A stretch of DNA of 64,000 nucleotides, from NCBI RefSeq assembly GCF_021155765.1, contig NC_060107.1, positions 10,526,501-10,590,500 on the forward strand, in the 5' to 3' direction. Each line of letters begins with the position of its first letter. The first letter of the stretch is position 1. The position numbers were made by a program, and so were the translations under genes. Below, piece by piece: positions 1 to 12,817 of this stretch. Origin of the DNA: Diprion similis. Taxonomy: Eukaryota > Arthropoda > Insecta > Hymenoptera > Diprionidae. The notes below the pieces were generated by a model. It was not told where the DNA came from. It did not search any database and saw only the letters and a program-made list of their open reading frames with translations.

Positions 1-3000
1 AAGCCAATATTTCTACTATGTAAAGCGCTACAGTAACGAAGAAAATGATGCGCCACGCTTCGATGGTTTTCTAGAAACAAAACGTTGAGAATATTTTATT
101 CAAATAATTTTCATTTGTTTTTCTTCTTTATTTCAGAAACAGCTATAGTTCGTTCAAAAATTTACTTCATGTTCCGGACTTGCAGAATTGTAGATTCTGA
201 GATTTTGTAGAAATGTTCAATTATAAAACTAATAAATCGCTGTAAATACTCACATTTCCATTAGTCACGTAGCCTACAAATACCGGAACAATTAGTCCTG
301 GTATTGTAGCAAAAGTATTTGTGATTGCGACCAAAGTTCCAGCAAAGTTTGGTGCAATGTCAACGTGGTTCGAAAGAAAACCACAAAACATTCCACCTAT
401 ACAAGTTACTCCGACGGTTAAATAGAACACTGCCAAGCCTCGATCGCATCCAACGTAAGATACGCAGATCAAACACACCATTGGAACAAATGACGCTGAA
501 AAATTAAGGTTTTGTCAAGGAAAATTACATTGATCAAATTTGCTGATATTTTTACTAAATACTTAACTCAAGTGATAAAATTTTACTAACGTTAAAGTCA
601 ACAAATTAAACGTGAATCACTTGTTTTTGTAAATTGATTTTTGGTAATCAAATCCGGAGGCTTTGAAATTATAAAAAATGCACCATCGAATTTGTCATAA
701 TTTGACGAATGTTCAATTAATACTCACCAATTAGCGTGGCAATTTTTCTCGCGACAGTAACTGAGATCCATTTCTTGCCCTGCATAACTGTAAGGATTTT
801 ACTCAGAGTCATTGTGAAGAGCCACATGCAGAGGTATGGCATTGCACTAAGAAGACCGTTCTAAAAATTTCATGAAATGATATTAGACAAAAATAAACCA
901 CATTTTTGGACAAGTATTCAATAGACATTTTGAGAAAATTTTTACCTCACTCAACTTGAATTGCAGAATATCGCTCATGAAGACCGGTAATTCGATCAAC
1001 AACATGTACCACCCAAAGTTACTACAAACATGTGCAATTAAAATAGCCCAAAATGGTGGCGACTTCAAAATCTGCATTATGGGAACCGGTGGTTTCTGGA
1101 AAATCAAAGAATCAAGACATTCGAATTCAGAACGTTTACGTATTCTACTATATTTACATTCAGAATTGAAATTACCGGGATATTTTCTGCGTTGCTTTGA
1201 CTTTTTCCCAGTGAGTTCGCAATGAGATCTTTTTCTTCCTGTGTAATAAACCTCTTTTGCTGTTGCGGAGAATCTTGAACTAAAAATGCCCAGCCGACGC
1301 ACCAGATTAAGGATAAAGCTCCTTCCACGTAAAACACCGATTCCCAACCAAGATGTTGAGCAAGTACTCCGGACAGTGCTGTTGAGATTACTGTGCCTAA
1401 TGATGTCCCTGTAAATGGCGAACAATTAATTAAAGTTTGGAAAACTATAATATTTACCCTGGCGAAAATTATTTTCAAAAATTGATCATCAATTTTCTCA
1501 GTATTTTTTTTTCATAACAATCTCTGAGAAATTCTGATAATAACTAACAATAAGAGTGTCGTACAAATTCCAATTTATATACAATGTAGGAAATTAATTT
1601 CGGCGCATTTATGAGAAGACTCTTATTTTTTCGAAATTCTTAAAAAAATTTCGTAATTCTAGTTTTAGTGCAAATATTCTTTTATAGATAAGTCAAGATC
1701 CTTGAAACTACCTTGTAGAAATTACTTTCAACTACTTCTAAAAATTTCCAAATTCTCTCAGAAACCATGATAGTTTTCGATCACGCGGTACCATCAAAAA
1801 ATGCGCAGAACCCCAAAACTCTGATTCTTTTACATTTTCGATAAAAAATTAATTTGAAACGAATAAGAGAAATTTTTTTTTATCTCGAAACTCAACTTTC
1901 TTCGAAATAATAAGAAACTTGAAATCTCAAACTCTTTCAAGATATTGAGTAGAAAATGAAATTCAAAAAGATTATGACGTCTTTCCAGAAACTCTTTAGG
2001 ATTTCTTGAAACCCTTCGGAAATTGTTAGAATAATTCAAACTTTTTCAGAAGTCATGTCAACGTTTTCTCAGAACTACTTAAAAAGTTCCAACTGACAGA
2101 ATTTGTCAGACTTCCCATTGAGATTTTAGCTATAAATATCGCAGCAAATTTCTGAAAAAAATTCAACTGTTTTTAATGCATCAAAAAAAATCTGCAGGAT
2201 ATTAATATAAACTAATGAGATAATTTATGTTTATGTTGCTACAATGACAGCCGGAGAATTTCATTATAGGTTTCCACTCTGAACTAGAATGTGATTATAG
2301 TCATGGGAATCATTTAATTCTCTGGTCAAGCTAATATGGCGTCGGAATGAGTAATCAGCTGAGCATTTTAGATCAATTGAACAAATATCAAGGCATGGAG
2401 AACGTCGTGCACGGTATCAAGCGTTTATTTCGCGGCACTTAGTCGATGTGGACTAAAATTTGTGATAAAGAACTACTTTTATATTTAAATGCGGCGCAGT
2501 TACTGATGTTTACTACCAACAGATGGTATTCTCTGAATATAATAATCCCAGAAAACTGAAGCGAATTGGAGCACCGATATTTTTGTTTCAAACACTTGCC
2601 GTTATTATACGAATATCCAGGCCAACGCTGGCATAATGACTCATCTATTTTATATGCAGTGCATTACAACTACTGATTATTACCTGCATAAACGATGGAA
2701 GACAAAATGCTTCTCTCATTAGGCGGTGCCCACGTAGCAATCATGACATGCATCGCTGGAAAGGTGACACCCTGAAATAATAAGCCACAGTTTAGTCAGA
2801 GATTATAAATGCCTGTCGTCTAATTTTCCACTCGAACATGTCATGGATTGGTCCGGTAAAATCTAAAATTTTACCGCAACGTTCAATCTTTTTTATTCAG
2901 TAAAGACGTGTAGCAGTTATTGTAAAACTCACCCCTCCAAGACCTTGAGCAATACGCATCAAAATGAGGACGGAATAATGAAGTTTCGCTGCCATGGGTG

Positions 3001-6000
3001 ACAAAATGGACGCCACGGCGTTCAACATTACCGATCCATTCATCACCCATCTTGCCGAGAAGAGTTCAGCCACCCGACCCCCTGGAAGTTGTGACACCAA
3101 GTAGCCCCAAAAGTAGGATGACAAAATGAGACCCTGTGTCGTTTTGTCCCATTGGAAGGGGCCGTCCGGTGTCTATTCAAGAAACAGTTTCAATTCACAA
3201 TCAGTCACCCGATGAAGACGTATTTGTTTCAAAAGATTATCTCATCGAAGACGATTTTTTTTGTTTTTTTTTTCTGCGAAATTATAGAGGAGGTATTGGC
3301 AACCTTGATGCGAGCATGTTTGAAGCAATATGGCGTCGTATTAAGCAATCAGCTGATTACTTCAGCCGAGTTTAACGGTTATCAAGCCACAAAAAACTGC
3401 GCGCAAGCTTCTGGACTTTAATTTTATCGCATAAAGTCAACTTGGAGTAAAGTATGCAATAAAAAATCACAAGGTAGCGATATTCTGAATTTGGAGATCC
3501 CCAAAGAAAGGTCTTTATATAAGATGAACGTGGATGCGTCAAGTGAAAATCTAAATCAATTGCAATATGGTTGAAGTTTTTAGTCATAATTTGATTGAAG
3601 CACTCGAGCCGATTTAAATACGAAAATTTGGAATTTACAATATTTTCGGTCGCGTTGCCTCCGCTTCCTTCGTGAACGCACACAGAAGAATGGCTTCCAT
3701 CATCTCTTGTTTGATTTCCCTGAGATCCGACGAAAGTTTGATTCACCATGGCCACCATGGCCAAGGTAAGGTTTACTTTGAACCCATAAACTATGGCCAG
3801 TCCCATAGACCCAGTAATAGCCATCAGGTATCGGGCCGGCAGAAGAACTTTTTTCCCCCCACCATTATCTGAAAAAATTTTGCACTGGTCACCTGAATAC
3901 AAAAGCTATTAATTTCGAGCTTTGTACTCATTTTGCGATGTTTTTTCACAAAAAAAAAAAAAAAAAAAATGAAAAAATAACAATTGGTGCATGTCCAGAA
4001 TAATGGAATAAACAAAACAAGTTCATGAAATCTATATGGAGAATGAGGTCAGCTTCTGTTGATCTAAAGTAAGTGGGACCGAATGTTGCGCCGAGATTGC
4101 TCGTCGCGCTTTTTTATAGCTTGGTGGGTGCCAAGTTATTCTGATCAGAGTTACGCAGAGGTCGGCTCAATATGGGCTCGGTTCATCCACCCCGCGTATT
4201 GATATATATTTTATTTTATATCAACTTCAAATTCAAACGAAATCCATTTTCACGAATAGCAATATTTTTCTCTGATCGCGATCTAGTCCTTTCGTATCTA
4301 CACACATTAATATATTTATTTATTTATTTGCAACGGTCACGGTCTTCTGGATTCAATGATGTCAAAGGTTACGTAAACTGTTAAACGTGTAACACATGCT
4401 TGTAACTTTGTTTCGTTTCTTCGATACGGGTACTCATGGTATACGTGGAAAATATCACAGTCTATATTTGATGAACAAGTGTATGAACAATCCTGAACAA
4501 TTTTTTTTTTTAATTATGAATATCTCTGCTTTCATTTTGACCGCTTTTACGTAATCCGACGATTTGTACAAATTCTGTATAAATCTTTTATAGAAAATTT
4601 GTTAGACGATTTCAGAGTCCGGATGAATAAGTCACAAATATTCTGAAATATTTGAAAGAAAATAGAATGTTATTATCTTGAAATTTATTTAAAGTCTCGT
4701 GCCAATATATGAAATCTTTTTTTACAATATGTAATGTTTTATAAAGCATTTAAGTTACGTGAAAACAATCAGTATATGTTGAGAAATAATCAGAGTATAT
4801 AAACTTTTTCTAACTTTATCAGAGTTTTCAGAATTATTCAGAATTCTATGAGAAAATATTGGGAAGATTTTCACCCTAAAAAAATTATCATCCCATTGGC
4901 AGAACGTATGGGAACATAATTTTACAGTGTAAACCAAATTAGCAAGTGTATAAATTATTTGGAATCGGTCAAAGCGGTGTTATTGAGTCGTGATCAGGGA
5001 TTCATAATCAACTCGTTAAATAACCGTTATAGAAATATGCGAGAAGAATTTTTTCCACTCCTTGAGCGATAAGATAAAATAAAAATATAGTAATAATGGG
5101 TCATATGTGGGGATAATAAGCACGGGTCAAGTATGTGAACGAGTATTAACTAATATTTTCAACGTTATCTATACTGTTCTGTTTGTCACTCGCGTAACTT
5201 GTTGAATTTTCAAGCCAAAACAATTATCACAGTTACCTCAATTTGTCCACGCTATTAACTCTACACGCCTTCGTAAAAAATTCAGGCAAATATATTAGGT
5301 TAACAATGAGAATAGATGTTCACACATGAATTGATAAAAATTATTCTCAGAAATTTCTCATGTATGAATTTATAAAATTTTATTAACCGTGTTTTCCGAC
5401 AGTTCTGTAAAAAATTCTGTATTATTTGTGAAAAGTTTGAATTATTCTGATATTATTTGAGGGATTAGCAAAAATTGTAGAGAGTTTCTAGAAAAAGCTC
5501 ATATACTTTCGAAATTTAATTTTTTGTTGAAAATCAGAAAAATTCTGGACTCTCAAGTGTCTAAAATTCTTTTTCCCAAAACCAATTTGTGGACAATAGT
5601 AATATTTTTTGGAAAACTATCGAGTTCTGGTGTTTTTGTATATTTTGCGACAAAACTGCGTAACGAAAAACTAGAATATATTTCTGAGAGAAATAAATTT
5701 AATTTTTCTAAAATGAGGACGAAGAAATTCGTAAAGGTCTGTAAAATAAAATTTCCGACAAAACATGAGTTATGAGAACTCCTCACCGCATATCAAGATT
5801 TTTCTATAAATTGAAATGTTTTTGCAGAATTCTTACAAATTATTGAAGTGGGTTACATTTTTTTTTTTTTTTTTTTTTTATCGAGAAGCTGCTGGAATTT
5901 ACATTCTGAATAAAATCGTAGAAATTCCTGAAACTTTCAATTCGCGAAACATGATGCAAGAAGTTCCTCATAATTCAATTATTCAGGATTCAAAGAAATA

Positions 6001-7531
6001 ATATCGCTGATCCTGACCAAATAGCTCGGTTAAAATCAGTGAAATTCGCGAAAAGGTCACGTGAGAAAGCTTCAAAGATTGCTGGAGGTCAGAGGGGCGA
6101 AGTATCGAATTTGGGCGGAGGCGCCAAGGTCGATCAAAGTTAAAGCCGCAAGCAGCGTGGGTTCAACATTCTCCTTAACGCACCGTAATGTCAACCAAGG
6201 TCAAAGGGTTTGCCAGGCTTCCAATTTCGAAAAAAAAAAGAAAATTCGCTTCATTTTTTTATTTTGCTTGCTTTCTTCTATATCTCAAATATATTTACCA
6301 AATAGAGAAATTTTCCTGAAAATTTTTAATAAAAATTCCAAAATTCAATGATTTGGGCACATTTCTGGAAATCCCCCATTTTTTACAGAATTTTTCAAGT
6401 TTTCTTTTAGAAGCGAAAGTCAAAGTGTAAGAATCAACTTCAGAGTCTTTACAGAGTATCAATTATCTTTTATGCTTATTTTGTATAATGTATATGAATT
6501 AATTCCTTGAATGACATCCAGTTTTACTTGCAATGTTTTCCTAAAATAAGCCGATTGCATCTTGAAAATTCCCGATTCACAGAATTTTTATAATTTTTCG
6601 AGAAACTTCAGAGAAAATAATTTAACACGTGGTTCATTGCATGCGAGGAGGTCCGGCAAGGTGAACCAAGGTTAAATTCTCCATAAATGGTTCCCCAGGG
6701 AAAAGAGGAGTCAATAATTTCCACTAGTATGAAATTTTGTCATCATGCTGAATGCACGCCTGCTATAAATATTCCGCTCGTAAATATTGATACTGCTGTC
6801 TAAAGATCCTCACCGACACGTGGATCAACTGTCAAGTTCTTAACATCAAATAGCATAAATTTTTCTAACCAAGGACACTCAAGGTTAAAGTTTGCACGGC
6901 GTAAATTCAATGAAATTTACGTCAATTTCATTCATTTTCAAATTCGAATATAATCAACGCTTTTCTCTGTGAATTTAATTTAAGGTTCGTTTTTGAAACG
7001 GTTGTCTTTTTTATGCTTCCCGCGCTAATCAATGCTGATAGAATAAGTAAGCCCATATCCTGAGATGATCGTTTTCATATCAATTACTTTTATTTCAGGT
7101 ATATTGCGATGTACGACTTGTTGAAATGATTGATGACATTGCCACAAGTTTAATATAACTAAATCTTCAGTTTGTTTGCTGTTATTTCAAAACTCGTTTG
7201 CTTGTTAAACATTTCTATGTACACACCGAAGTCATCTAAAAATTATAAAAGCGATGGGGTATAAAAAATTGGCGGGAAATTCGAATCTTTCGGAAACAAA
7301 AGAACAAGAATTAAAAGGCAGCGTTTTCCGAAAGCAACAGTTAATCGTGCATTGACCCTCATAATTGTGACAAACGGGATCTCCAATCTCCCTTTCACCT
7401 GCACAGAATAGCCATGGCAAACCATTTAAAGCTCTTGACACGACATTGAGGTAAATTTTCCTGCAATTTACCATTCATTTTCAACTTGTAAATAAAAACT
7501 TACCGGCTCGATTATCAGTTTCCACTGCCAT
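1..7531 (-). CDS. SLC17-family MFS transporter (sialin / inorganic phosphate cotransporter-like), 3' end off window
   Basis: Nine exons read on the minus strand: 7504-7531, 3639-3868, 2933-3172, 2684-2771, 1176-1408, 946-1095, 728-860, 254-495 and 1-70. All have GT-AG borders and the phases join, giving about 471 codons. The family's usual length is just under 500, so only a short C-terminus lies beyond the left edge. The 28-nt first exon encodes MAVETDNRA and splits a GAT codon with exon 2. Exon 2 carries TM1 ([19 protein letters not shown]) and an extracellular loop with three N-glycosylation sequons. Exons 3-4 hold the conserved SLC17 stretch [18 protein letters not shown] followed by APPNERS. 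The last visible exon has the typical [17 protein letters not shown]. Known members move organic or inorganic anions by proton or sodium coupling at plasma-membrane or lysosomal/vesicular membranes. The substrate cannot be read from sequence. Introns hold two copies of the dispersed repeat and, in the 3.6-kb first intron, an AGGTCA-motif cluster. Confidence 0.93.
2330..2535 (+). repeat. Dispersed GATCAGCTGATC repeat, copy 1 (class A)
   Basis: Starts at TAATATGGCGTCGGAATGAG, has AATCAGCTGA in place of the full palindrome, and ends near AGATGGTATTC. The shared frame reads [20 protein letters not shown] before its first stop. Lies in the SLC17 intron 1409-2683. Confidence 0.7.
3325..3520 (+). 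repeat. Dispersed GATCAGCTGATC repeat, copy 2 (class A)
   Basis: Starts at GCAATATGGCGTCG with AATCAGCTGATT as core. The shared frame reads [20 protein letters not shown] and continues to a stop after CAQASGL. Lies in the short SLC17 intron 3173-3638, sense opposite to the gene. The right edge is approximate. Confidence 0.7.
6054..6210 (+). promoter_or_regulatory. Cluster of AGGTCA nuclear-receptor half-sites in intron 1 of the SLC17 gene
   Basis: AGGTCA occurs at 6054, 6086 and 6198. The last is followed after one base by AGGGTT, a near DR1 arrangement. AAGGTCG lies at about 6126. Related AAGGTTA/AAGGTGA sequences recur near 6660-6680 and 6882. The block is GC-richer than the flanking intron. 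DR1 and extended half-sites are classic targets of HNF4, USP/RXR, ERR and FTZ-F1 type receptors; a function here is inference. Confidence 0.3.
7504..7531 (-). CDS. First coding exon of the SLC17 transporter (28 nt)
   Basis: A tiny exon: ATG GCA GTG GAA ACT GAT AAT, then CGA GCC G and the donor GTAAG. The single leftover G joins the AT that opens exon 2 at 3868 to make Asp, so the phase match supports this start. There is no other Met in the exon 2 frame before the first membrane segment. An alternative upstream first exon cannot be excluded. Confidence 0.75.
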
Positions 7532-7849
7532 ACTTGATTTACTTTTTCAACTCAATCACTGTCTTTACCCTCCAATAACTAAAAAAAATTTTTTCAAGCC
7601 AAACCTACGGTGAAAACTAATACAAATTTACTATTAAGCCAGAACAACAAGTGGCAGGTATTGACAGCATTTAGCTGTCAATAATTCGTTTATCATCAAA
7701 ATATTTTTACCGAATATATAACAAAAAAAAAAGCAACACGTGACTTCGGAATATTCTATTAATACTTGTTACTCTTTCTTATTATCGTTAGAAATTTCAC
7801 TAAGTTGTCGGTAAAGAAGCTAGGATTGAATCGAACGTTCTATATCGCA

Positions 7850-8160
7850 ATTACAATTTTTCAAACACGAGCAGATCCGTTGGCTCGTTTTCGCGCGCTG
7901 AGAAATTTGTCGCAAGCTCGGAGAACGTAGAGCTTTTGAGGACTGACAGAGAGTAACTGAGGCGCCGGTCGAATCTCACCGCCTGGTGCTATCTATAAAC
8001 GCACTTACACATCGACCCACTCTTACACTTTCGTTGTGAACTCGTTGAGGAACACGTCGAGCTTCGGGCAGTTTCGCGGAACTTGCGCAGAATGAGGCAT
8101 CGATTTCTACAGTACTTCGAACTCGCGATTCTTTTTTACTCAGTGATGCCCAGTTCCCAA
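7850..8160 (-). promoter_or_regulatory. GC-richer candidate promoter/5'UTR of the SLC17 gene
   Basis: This block upstream of the first coding exon has several CpGs and is richer in GC than its surroundings. On the minus strand it contains a TATA-like TTTATAGATAG and, roughly 37 nt further on, TCAGTT, a match to the insect initiator. The spacing is longer than usual, so the exact start site is uncertain. Confidence 0.3.
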
Positions 8161-9092
8161 TTAATACGGGATCTCCGAATTTGGGAGTAAAAATATATGA
8201 CGCTGTATCATCCGATGGTAACAAAATGCGGTTCGCGAACAGCGCCATATTTAATTTTAAAACACGGACCTTTTTTCGCCACTTTTTTTTTTTTTTTTTT
8301 TGCATATTCGTCGTTTCTTGTCAAAGAAATAAATTTTTCACGGTTTTCACTGAATTCTTGCCGATTTTGTGTACATGCGCACTACGATTTACCTGGTATC
8401 GTGGGATAGTGAGCTAATTCCCTGTTTTCAGGCGCCATTTTACAACACGCTTGTTCACAAAATTTAAACAGCTGCTTGAGCAAGAATTTTGACGTAAGAC
8501 ACCCATAATCGGAAACTCATTCTAACGGTTATTGGAGGGCTTTGATTAGTTCAATGAATCAGATGTGATCGATCGATCAGTTTCGGCACAATGTTTTATC
8601 CAGTCGTAGATAACAGGCTAAAATTCTTGTGTGACATCAACAAAACAATAAACTTGGGAATGAAAAAATAATAAAATAATTTCCTGTGCTTATAAACAGA
8701 ATTTGAAATGGTTATGGAAAACAAAAGGCCTAAGTGTGCATGTGCGCAGTGTGTACTGGACTCCTGTAAAACATAACAAATTTTCCATATTCCGACCTAC
8801 CAAAAAATGTTTTTTTATTTTCCACATTGTTTATCGTTTTTTTTTTTTATTTTAAAGCTTATCGTTTTATTGACTTCACACAGGAACTTCGTACTGTTGT
8901 CTAGGCTCAATAAAACGTTGAGTCGGAAGTGATCACATCTAATTCATACTGTTTAATTAAATCCGCCATTTTTTCAACTTCTTTTTAACTTTGTCTAAAT
9001 TCTACAAGAAAATATAAATACAATTCATATTTTATTCGTTAATGTAATCAATTACAAATTATAACCACGTAGTCCCCAATGCTGGTAGAATA

Positions 9093-9648
9093 TATATGGG
9101 ACATTCCACGTTAAGTCAACCAACGTCGTACCCTTACCATTTTTGATTTTCTTCAAAAAATTGTATGCCATTGTTCCAATTCCAAAACAGTACCCTGATT
9201 TTTTTCAGATTTATTTGAGTAGATTTATTTTACTTATAATTTTCTAAAACCACAATTTCCATGGTCGGGCGTAATTTAAAAGTCTGAAAAAATTCTCCAA
9301 AATCCTGGGTTATATATAAAAACGTTCAAGCAGTAACACACAAAAGACAGACTATTGTTTCTAACTTTTTCCAATTTTAGTTTCTTTAAAATGCTCAGAA
9401 AGGCGTAGAAGCAAACGACGCACCACTCTGGGTCGACGCTTAAGAATTTTGATACCTGATACAAGATTTATAAATTACGGCCAAAGACATGTTTTCAAAA
9501 ATCATGAGTAAAAAAAACTTTATTAAAAAAAAATCTGAAAAAATCAGGGTATTGACTGTTTTGGAGTTCGGACAAAAGCATAAAAGTTGTCTGAAAAAAA
9601 ACGAATAAAGTGAGTGTCTGACGTCGGTTGAATTGGCATCGAATGTCA
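9093..9648. mobile_element. Long foldback (MITE-like) element, about 555 bp
   Basis: The left end GACATTCCACGTTAAGTCAA is matched, imperfectly, by the reverse complement of the right end GGTTGAATTGGCATCGAATG. The inner arms also pair: ACCCTGATTTTTTTCAGATT near 9191 against AATCTGAAAAAATCAGGGT near 9534. The arms are about 150-200 bp and diverged. No open transposase is present, so it is non-autonomous. Target duplication not resolved. Confidence 0.6.
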
Positions 9649-11716
9649 TGTATACTGTATATGTATACATATTATAACAATTTTCACTTTATTAAAAACA
9701 TCGTAAAAACTATGAGTGCAAAACTAAATCAAGTTGTGAACCACTGTGGGTTCCTGACGTCTCGCGCTTACATGACTCTTCTCACGTAAGACGCTGTGCC
9801 ACAGGCTAAATGCCCATCACGTACATACAAACATTGTATAGCTTTCTACATGTGCAATTTCAAGTGCAGGAAGTCGGTGACCATTGAGATAAGCGCCCAA
9901 ACCGCAAGGAACTCTCATTTTTATTCCGCAACATGTGTTAAATGATCCTTTGTAATGAATAAATTTTTTTATGTTCATAATAAATTTCCAATTATTTCAC
10001 AAATTTTACCTAAATGAATGATGATTTCTTCAAAAATTATAAAATAATTCATCGACTGACGATAAAAATCGTTTTCAAAATTTTTTGAACAGTGAAAATG
10101 AGGGAATAAGAAAAAACGTGTAGACTTCTTAAGGCTGGAAAATATTGAACATTATTTTTACCTCTTTGGCCAATTTTACAAAAATCTTTATTTTGTTTAA
10201 TAGTTATAAAATGTTTGGAAAAATATTCGATAATATTCAGTTCTCAAATGTAATCCAAAATCTGAGGACTTATCAAAATTTATTTCGAAATAATCACAAT
10301 TTTTGGGACTTGTGGTACAATTTTAAAGAGTTAGTAAATAACGGATTAATTCTGTGTGACGTTGCGCCACAGTTCAAATAAGTTACGTGTATTTCGTCAT
10401 GCAGTAACTCGGGTCTCGCGTACCTGACGCAACACCAAGTTGTGATCGTGTCACATCTGGAGGCGGCGCCGGTAAAAAAAATCAGTCTAACTTTCAGCGT
10501 AAAAATTTTCAATCCGCAACTTATAATTTTCTATTGCAATTTCCTCGTGGTATTAATAGCTAGAGATTTCGTTACACAAAATAGAATAAAGAATGATTTT
10601 TCACTATAAAAAATAACAAAATAACTTTGTATTGATCTCTCGAAAATGAATTATTGTCAATATTCTTAATCGAAAGATAAACAAAAAGTAGGAACCTGCA
10701 GATGTTGAATTATCAAAAGAACAGTTGCAGTACTGCATACAACTATTGCAACTTTAATGGCAGGCGATAGTTTTTCTTTACCGGCTTTATTTGTACAGGT
10801 TTTCGTTTCATTTACAAACTATTGAACGGAATCAATTAAAACATAAACGGTGAATAACTGGGGTGATATGGAACGGTGGAAAGTATGTTAAAAGGACAAA
10901 TCCGAGTAGAATATTTTGAAAATAAATTTTATTTTTATTCGCGTTTCTGAAAGTTTGCATTACCAAGAATATTGTGTGTAAATTGCATGATGAAATCCGA
11001 AGAATTGCAAAAGTTGCCGCCGATTCACCGAACTTGAATCTCGATTATCTCGAAACTAGGTTTGCGAGTCCGATATGGTTTTTTTTTAATTCAATTATAT
11101 ATTTTTTATGGTCCAAAAAGGTGTTCAATTTAGGCCGGAAAACGAAGGTTAAAGTCGAAACGTTCGAGAGCACACTATCACAATATATATGTTACCATTA
11201 TATACATAATGGTCAATAACTTAGCGCAAATAATGAATTTGAAAACAAAGTTTTGAAGAAGATAGCTAGTTTACACTTTAAATTCGCTATCTCAGGAGAT
11301 TAAAAAACGAAATTGCTGTTCCTCGCATAGCACTTCGGAGTCGAAATCAATTGTGTAAATTTGACACGTGCATATCGCTTTGAACGAATACAACTTTGGA
11401 AAAAAACTGATTCAGCCAAAATCTGCAAGAAGTATCTTAAGGTCGATGCCCCAAGCTCCAAAAGGATTTTTTTTCTACTGTTGTTTACGTACACTTTTCG
11501 CAAAATTAGGCAATTTTGAAATGACTGTTTTATCAACCGATAACACTGGTCTGAAAAAAAAGAACTTTTTTTTTCTCCTTATTATTATGGATAATTTGCA
11601 AAACTTAGCAAAATATCAATTATTGATCAATTTTGATCTATGAAACAAAATCATATCGTGTAATACATCCGTGACAGCCAAAAACGCAAAAAGCAGATAG
11701 ACGACGCTGCCCCGAA

Positions 11717-11783
11717 AGATAGGCAACTGCAGCTACTTTTGAGGAACTTGTTGCATTTAATATGTAACGTCGGTTGCCTATCT
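11717..11783. repeat. Hairpin with 11-bp perfect stem
   Basis: AGATAGGCAAC at 11717-11727 is the exact reverse complement of GTTGCCTATCT at 11773-11783, with a loop of about 45 nt and GC-rich flanks. It sits just left of the larger foldback at 11815. Function unknown. Confidence 0.45.
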
Positions 11784-11814
11784 GCCGGCGAAGCCTTAAA
11801 TTACTTTTTTAAGG

Positions 11815-12174
11815 GGGAACTTGGGTGAAATTTCGGTGTTATCGAGTTTTTTGTTTCTCGAATGACTAAAAAAGATGTGGTCGAAAATTTCTTCCAACAA
11901 ATTTTAGATTATGGTAGTATGTGTGCTGAAATAAAATTTCAATCTCCTGCGATGAAAGTGTATGCGCAAGGAACTTTTGACAGAAAATTTTCAGTTTACT
12001 GGTCCCAAAAATTCCTTGCGCATACACTTTTATCGGAGGAGATTGAAATTTTATTCCAGCATACATACTACCATCGTCTAAATTTTGTTGGGAGCAATTT
12101 TTGATCACATCTTTTTTAGTCGTTTCAAAAATGAAAAACTCGATATTATCAAAATTTCACTGTAGTCCCCCCTA
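11815..12174. mobile_element. Near-palindromic foldback (MITE-like) element, about 360 bp
   Basis: The left end AAGGGGGAACTTGGGTGAAA pairs with the right end, which reads GGGGGGACTACAGTGAAA in reverse complement. The arms extend about 170 bp each with high similarity; both contain AAGTGTATGCGCAAGGAA and a related ACTAAAAAAGATGTG. The two halves meet near 11995. The left flank is TTAA, the right flank TAAA, so a TTAA target site is possible but not clean. Mirror-image ORFs on the two strands are a product of the palindrome. Confidence 0.75.
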
Positions 12175-12817
12175 AAATGTTGCTTCATTGGTTGTTTTCT
12201 ATCATCTTCTATCATCTGAGATGTCTGTCAGCACGAACAGCGAAAAGTAAACTAGGTAAAGCGACTGAATTTTTAAATCTAGTATTTACCTGTATAATCT
12301 ATGAAGCAAATCTCCTATATTGTGTTAGTACGAAGTAGTAATAAATATTTACTTTGACTCACTGGTCTTTGGCTGTGGAAGTCACTCATTATAGCGTGCA
12401 TTCCGTTATTGTGTAGTCTAAGTCTGCTGATACGTCAAAGTGTGAAATAAGTCTTTATTTTAAGCTGAATGGTTACCTCTTGCTTATTTGGTATGCAAAA
12501 TGCATTCATTCACACTTTAACTATAAAATTGATTTTATGTAGAATAACGAATCGATTAACTAGTGGAATAAGTAGTTTAATGTCTACTTATTCTATATAA
12601 TAACGAATTATATACTTTACCGGCGACTTGTGCCTTCATCAAATTGTTATAAACTTAATTGACCTTTTAACAAAACAAAGGCTGTAAGTAATAGAAATTG
12701 GCACAAAGTTTCTTTTCTCATTGCCTCGATAATTTTATACGTCATATATTGTGGTGTAAATATATTATGTGTGCATTGCATAAATTTCAAGTATCCAGGT
12801 CAACTTGTCAACGGCCA

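Larger units (their letters stand above)
8160..12790. other. Intergenic AT-rich stretch with foldback elements
   Basis: No coding segment that I can support. Poly-T/poly-A runs and the elements at 9093-9648 and 11815-12174 fill part of it. A GC-richer segment near 10974-11070 has a short open frame but no convincing splice context. Confidence 0.5.

Noticed and set aside
11862-12108. Two 80-codon ORFs on opposite strands with nearly the same protein
   Set aside because: They are mirror images produced by the inverted-repeat element, not genes.
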